Program-made: the position numbers and the translations under genes
The notes under the pieces: model-generated
What the model saw: the letters and a program-made list of their open reading frames with translations, nothing else
What the model was told of the DNA's origin: nothing
Database searches by the model: none
Assembly (NCBI GenBank): GCA_965248905.1
Contig: CBDFKS010000007.1
Location: 620,001-684,000 of the forward strand
Length of the DNA stretch: 64,000 nt
Source of the DNA: CBDFKS01 sp965248905
GTDB taxonomy: Bacteria > Chloroflexota > Dehalococcoidia > Lucifugimonadales > JAGWBF01
Direction: 5' to 3'
Shown: one piece after another, positions 60,792-64,000 of the stretch
Numbering within the stretch: the first letter of the stretch is position 1
How the letters are laid out: each line of letters starts with the position of its first letter

Positions 60792-61262
60792 ATGGGACGA
60801 GAACGGTATGTGGTCCGGTTGGAAAGGGAAGAACGAGACCAGTTGGAACGACTGATTCGCGGGGGAAAGAGCCCAGCGCGAAAGGTTGCCCGGGCCCGTA
60901 TTCTGCTAAAGGCAGATACGGGCTGGGGGGTGATGCGCATCGTGGAGGCGCTGGACACGTCTGCGGGTACGGTGTGCCGTACCAAGCGGCGGTACCTGGA
61001 GGGAGGACTGAAGCGGGCCTTGGAGGAAGATCCTCGGCCAGGACATCCGACCAAACTGGATGAGCGGGGGGAAGCGCACCTGATTGCCCTGGCGTGCAGC
61101 GAGGCCCCCCCAGGCCATGACCACTGGACCCTGCGGCTCCTGGCAAACAAGGTGGTGGAGTTGGGGCTGGCGCCCTCCATGTCCCACGAGGGAATTCGCA
61201 AGCGGTTGAAAAAAACAGTCTCAAGCCGTGGCAGAAGAAGGAGTGGTGTATTCCCCAGGTGA
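60792..61262 (+). CDS. IS630 transposase, frame A
   Basis: The same frame as in copy 1, identical in sequence. It holds the DNA-binding part. The seven-A slippery run is at 61209-61215, in the context TTG-AAA-AAA-AC. Confidence 0.9.
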   Translation: MGRERYVVRLEREERDQLERLIRGGKSPARKVARARILLKADTGWGVMRIVEALDTSAGTVCRTKRRYLEGGLKRALEEDPRPGHPTKLDERGEAHLIALACSEAPPGHDHWTLRLLANKVVELGLAPSMSHEGIRKRLKKTVSSRGRRRSGVFPR

Positions 61263-61906
61263 GCGCCGAGTTTGTGGCGTGTATGGAGGATGTGCTGGAC
61301 CTTTACGCGGAACCCTATGACCCAGAGCGCCCGGTGGTCTGTTTCGACGAGACCTCCAAGCAGTTGCTGGCGGAAAAGAGGTCTCCGATCCCGCCCAAGC
61401 CGGCACGACGGGAGCGATACGATTACGAGTACCAGCGCAATGGCACCCGAAACCTGTTCATGCTGTGCGAGCCCCTGGCGGGCTGGAGGCATGTGGCAGT
61501 GACCGAACGTCGTACCATGGTGGACTTCGCTAAGCAGATGCGGTGGCTGGCCGATGAAGCTTACCCAGCGTCCGAGAAGATCCGGGTGGTGCTGGACAAC
61601 CTCAACACCCACAAACCAGCTTCCCTCTACGAAACCTTCGAGCCCAAGGAGGCTAGGCGAATACGCAAACGCTTGGAGTTTCACTACACTCCCAAGCACG
61701 GTAGTTGGCTCAACATGGCAGAGATCGAGTTCAGTGTCTTGGCCAGGCGAGTCCTGCGCCGGCGTATTGCCGATGAAGAGACTTTGAGTGGCGAGATCGC
61801 GGCCCTGGAGGCAGAACGAAACCAAGCCGGAGCAACCATTGACTGGAGATTCTCCACTGTGGACGCCCGAGTCAAGCTTCACCATCTCTATCCTGCCAAC
61901 AATTAG
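61259..61906 (+). CDS. IS630 transposase, frame B
   Basis: The same frame as in copy 1, identical in sequence, with the DDE residues. Its own GTG overlaps the stop of frame A by four bases (GTGA). The -1 frame from the A7 run leads into it, giving a fusion of about 370 residues. Confidence 0.92.
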   Translation: MSAEFVACMEDVLDLYAEPYDPERPVVCFDETSKQLLAEKRSPIPPKPARRERYDYEYQRNGTRNLFMLCEPLAGWRHVAVTERRTMVDFAKQMRWLADEAYPASEKIRVVLDNLNTHKPASLYETFEPKEARRIRKRLEFHYTPKHGSWLNMAEIEFSVLARRVLRRRIADEETLSGEIAALEAERNQAGATIDWRFSTVDARVKLHHLYPANN

Positions 61907-62333
61907 GTTGACTGAGTACTAGAGGAGCTACAGGAATTCCGATTTGACCTGATCTTCCTGGATCTGGTAATGCCTGGCATGAACGGAGCCGACACCTTTC
62001 GAGAGATTATCAAGATGGTACCTGGGGCAAACGTCGTGATCATAACGGCCTGCCATGAATCTGCCCTCCTTTCGGAAGCACTTCGTGTCGGGCCTTTCGT
62101 GGTGTTGAGGAAGCCATTTGCACTGGAAGATCTTCATAAAGTTCTTACAAATGTAGCAGGCGGTGTAGCCGTAGGGCCTAAGGGGAGACAGACTAGATAG
62201 AGAAAGTGTGCCGTTTGATTCGTTCGTTGGGGCTTGCGGCTGTGTCAACAGGAATGCCATCAATTAAAGACCGATCCAACTCCTTGAGAACTAGGAACTG
62301 ACCCATACAGCTGTGACATAGAAAAGGGGTGCC

Positions 62334-64000
62334 ATGTTTAAGAACTCCGACACCAATGTAGAAATCAGCCGTCTGATAGGATGGACCAACGAATATAAGC
62401 TGACGTTCTTCTTTGCAATCACGGCCCTTGCCCTCATAGCTGCTGCAGCATTCTTAGCGAACGAGGTAGTCGGACGCCGGACCGAGGACCAACTCGTAAA
62501 ACTGGCGGAGATAGACACCGCACGTGAGGCTATACACATCCAATCAATGGTGAGGAACGAAAGTACCATGGGCAATGGAACGATTGACACTGAGCACAGC
62601 ATGCTGTCAACTGACGAGCCAAGCCAGATGGCGGGTTCAAGTCAAATGGCTCAGATGAAGCCCTTAACTCTTGCCTCGCTGTCTGCCCCGGGCGGACTAC
62701 CTGATACTTTCCCCATGCTGGTCGAAGGATTCAACTTTGTACGACTGGACCTATTGGACCCCCAAGATAAGATCGTATGGAGTACGGATGCGGAAAGCAT
62801 TGGGCTATACAAGTCGGATAGCACCCTTCACCGGCTCAAAGGGCACTCGCACCATGGGACATCCTCACTGCTACAAAAGGACGTTGAGCTAACCAGCCCA
62901 GTGTTAGGACGCCTCAAGACCGATGTTGTGACAACCTACGTGCCACTAAGGGATGTCCCGTCCGGTGATATCATCGGTTCGCTTGAGCTTTATAGGGATG
63001 TGTCGGATGACCTGGCTCTTCAGGTGAATGACACCAGGGCTATTGTTCGGTGGACAACGGTGGGGACTATGGGTGGATTGTTCATTGGTCTTCTGGGTTT
63101 TATAACCGTCGCGAATGTGGGACTGAACAGGGTCCGAACGCGGGAAAAGTCTCTCATAGAAAGTCGGCTCGCTGAGCGAGAGGAGACGGAGGCCGCATTG
63201 AGGGAATCACGAGAACGTCTACTCACGGTCATCGAAAACACAGCTGTCTTCCTGTTCGCATTGGACGTCGATGGAGTGTTCACACTAGCAGAAGGCAAAT
63301 TATTGGGCGCCGACATAGATGAATCGAGCGGGTTAATCGGACGGTCTATGTTAGAGGTGTTCCACGGAGATCCCACGATCCTGGGAAACATCCGGGCAAC
63401 GTTAACCGGTGAGGCACGATCTCAGACCTTGGAGATGGACGGTCTGACATACGATGCCCGGTATGAATCGTTGCGAGACCTAGACGGTGAGGTGGTCGGC
63501 GTTGTTGGCCTATTCCAAGAAATAACCGAACGTAAGAAATTGGAAGAGCGCCTCCGTGAAACGAGCCATCTGGCCTCGGTTGGAGAGCTAGCCGCTGGTG
63601 TGGCCCATGAGGTCAACAACCCCCTGACTGTGGTGATGGGATTTACCGACCTACTGTTGGCCCAGGACTTATCAGAACCAATTAGGTCTGGCCTTGTCAA
63701 GATTCGGGCCGGGGGTCAGCGGGCTATTAAAGTGGTCGAAAACCTCCTCATTTTTGCTAGGACTCATGAGGCTAAGAAACTATACTGCGACGTTGGCGCG
63801 ATTGTAGAACGAGCCGTAGAAATAAAAGCCTACGACCTGAATGTGAACAATATCGAAGTAACTACGCATCGATCGAGCGACGTACCTAATACCATGGTGG
63901 ACGAGCACCAATTGATACAAGTGCTCGTAAACGTTATGACGAACGCCGAGCATGCGATCGCAGAATCCCAGTCAGGCAGTAAGCTGGTCATTCAAACCAG
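62334..64000 (+). CDS. Membrane sensor histidine kinase, partial at the window end
   Basis: The first 555 codons are visible. There are membrane spans at about residues 25-48 and 240-263 around an extracytoplasmic sensor part. A PAS-like domain follows at about 300-400, ending in VVGLFQEITERKKLEERL. The dimerisation domain has the phosphorylated His425 in ASVGELAAGVAHEVNNPLTV. The N-box, LVNVMTNAEHAIAE, is reached just before the end. The ATG at 62334 follows AAAGGGG. The ATP-binding G boxes lie beyond the window. It follows the split regulator gene and is its likely partner. Confidence 0.93.
   Translation, partial: MFKNSDTNVEISRLIGWTNEYKLTFFFAITALALIAAAAFLANEVVGRRTEDQLVKLAEIDTAREAIHIQSMVRNESTMGNGTIDTEHSMLSTDEPSQMAGSSQMAQMKPLTLASLSAPGGLPDTFPMLVEGFNFVRLDLLDPQDKIVWSTDAESIGLYKSDSTLHRLKGHSHHGTSSLLQKDVELTSPVLGRLKTDVVTTYVPLRDVPSGDIIGSLELYRDVSDDLALQVNDTRAIVRWTTVGTMGGLFIGLLGFITVANVGLNRVRTREKSLIESRLAEREETEAALRESRERLLTVIENTAVFLFALDVDGVFTLAEGKLLGADIDESSGLIGRSMLEVFHGDPTILGNIRATLTGEARSQTLEMDGLTYDARYESLRDLDGEVVGVVGLFQEITERKKLEERLRETSHLASVGELAAGVAHEVNNPLTVVMGFTDLLLAQDLSEPIRSGLVKIRAGGQRAIKVVENLLIFARTHEAKKLYCDVGAIVERAVEIKAYDLNVNNIEVTTHRSSDVPNTMVDEHQLIQVLVNVMTNAEHAIAESQSGSKLVIQT

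Larger units (their letters stand above)
60700..61919 (+). mobile_element. IS630-family insertion sequence, copy 2
   Basis: The element is 1220 bp, the same length as copy 1. It has ends GTACTCAGTCAAC and GTTGACTGAGTAC, with TA at 60698-60699 and 61920-61921. It sits inside the GntR-REC gene, transcribed in the same direction as the host gene. Confidence 0.95.
60343..62200 (+). pseudogene. GntR helix-turn-helix fused to a response-regulator receiver domain, split by IS630
   Basis: The upstream part (60343-60699) encodes a GntR-type winged helix (ASSLKKKILDGVYQPGERMP, FNTLKQALDLIEQEGYVVRK) and the start of a receiver domain (PVALVVDDDPTIRDFLGEAL). The rest (61922-62200) has FDLIFLDLVMPGMNGADTF with the phosphorylated Asp, VVIITACHES, and VVLRKPFALEDL. 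Removing the 1220-bp IS and one TA joins the parts in frame (GCA-CTA-GAG-GAG) into 211 residues. The DNA-binding domain precedes the receiver domain, the reverse of most response regulators. The GTG at 60343 follows GGAG. The sensor kinase gene is next. Confidence 0.88.

Noticed and set aside
1..64000. CRISPR arrays, riboswitches, rRNA genes and toxin-antitoxin pairs
   Set aside because: I looked for regularly spaced direct repeats, known riboswitch cores and rRNA landmarks and found none.

Overview
The window looks like a chromosomal stretch of an uncultured bacterium of moderate G+C, most plausibly a Chloroflexota member of the Dehalococcoidia/SAR202 type. This is an inference. It rests on the many paralogous organic-matter catabolism genes (four amidase-signature enzymes, hydantoinase A/B, family III CoA-transferases, AtuA/DUF4387, dienelactone hydrolase, PQQ-type propellers), on a tmRNA tag that starts with Gly as I recall for Dehalococcoides, and on the family of intergenic palindromes. 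No ribosomal RNA is present to settle it.

Layout. 0.1-6.6 kb: AdoMet decarboxylase, a GldA/GldF/GldG-like ABC operon with a DUF4340 gene, and cinA. 6.6-12.9 kb: a leftward operon with an acetyltransferase, coaE, a CbbQ/NorQ-type ATPase, a CoA-type Nudix hydrolase and a large NorD-like VWA protein. 13-20.6 kb: TPR and beta-propeller proteins, a VOC protein, an amidase, a frameshifted lipoprotein gene, and a dockerin-bearing glucose/sorbosone dehydrogenase. 20.7-21.9 kb: IS630-type copy 1. 22-33.7 kb: a catabolic and redox region (SDR, dienelactone hydrolase, AtuA plus DUF4387, glutaredoxin-thioredoxin reductase fusion, MaoC), then the tldD/pmbA pair and an endonuclease III homologue. 33.7-41.3 kb: argC, tRNA-Glu and a locally duplicated amidase region with a decayed second argC-end/tRNA-Glu segment, then small unknown genes and a fourth amidase.

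41.4-48.2 kb is a genomic-island-like segment: an IS481-type element, the tmRNA gene (ssrA), a serine recombinase whose 3' end lies inside the tmRNA 3' end, orphan hypothetical genes, a cluster of GTACA repeats, and a gene with an internal stop. 48.3-53 kb: a hyuA-hyuB-propeller operon. 53.4-55.1 kb: a G+C-rich IS1182-type transposase, followed by gene fragments and a nitroreductase. 56.7-59.8 kb: a MaoC/CoA-transferase operon whose last gene carries an in-frame amber codon. 60.3-64 kb: a GntR-type helix-turn-helix fused to a response-regulator receiver domain, split by IS630 copy 2, followed by a sensor histidine kinase cut by the window end.

Most of the window is ordinary metabolism. The unusual material is the mobile-element traffic and its traces: an IS insertion whose precise excision restores the reading frame, a recombinase sitting on ssrA, tRNA-associated gene duplication, and several genes broken by one lesion each. 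The most unusual protein architecture is the GntR-REC fusion encoded next to a histidine kinase.
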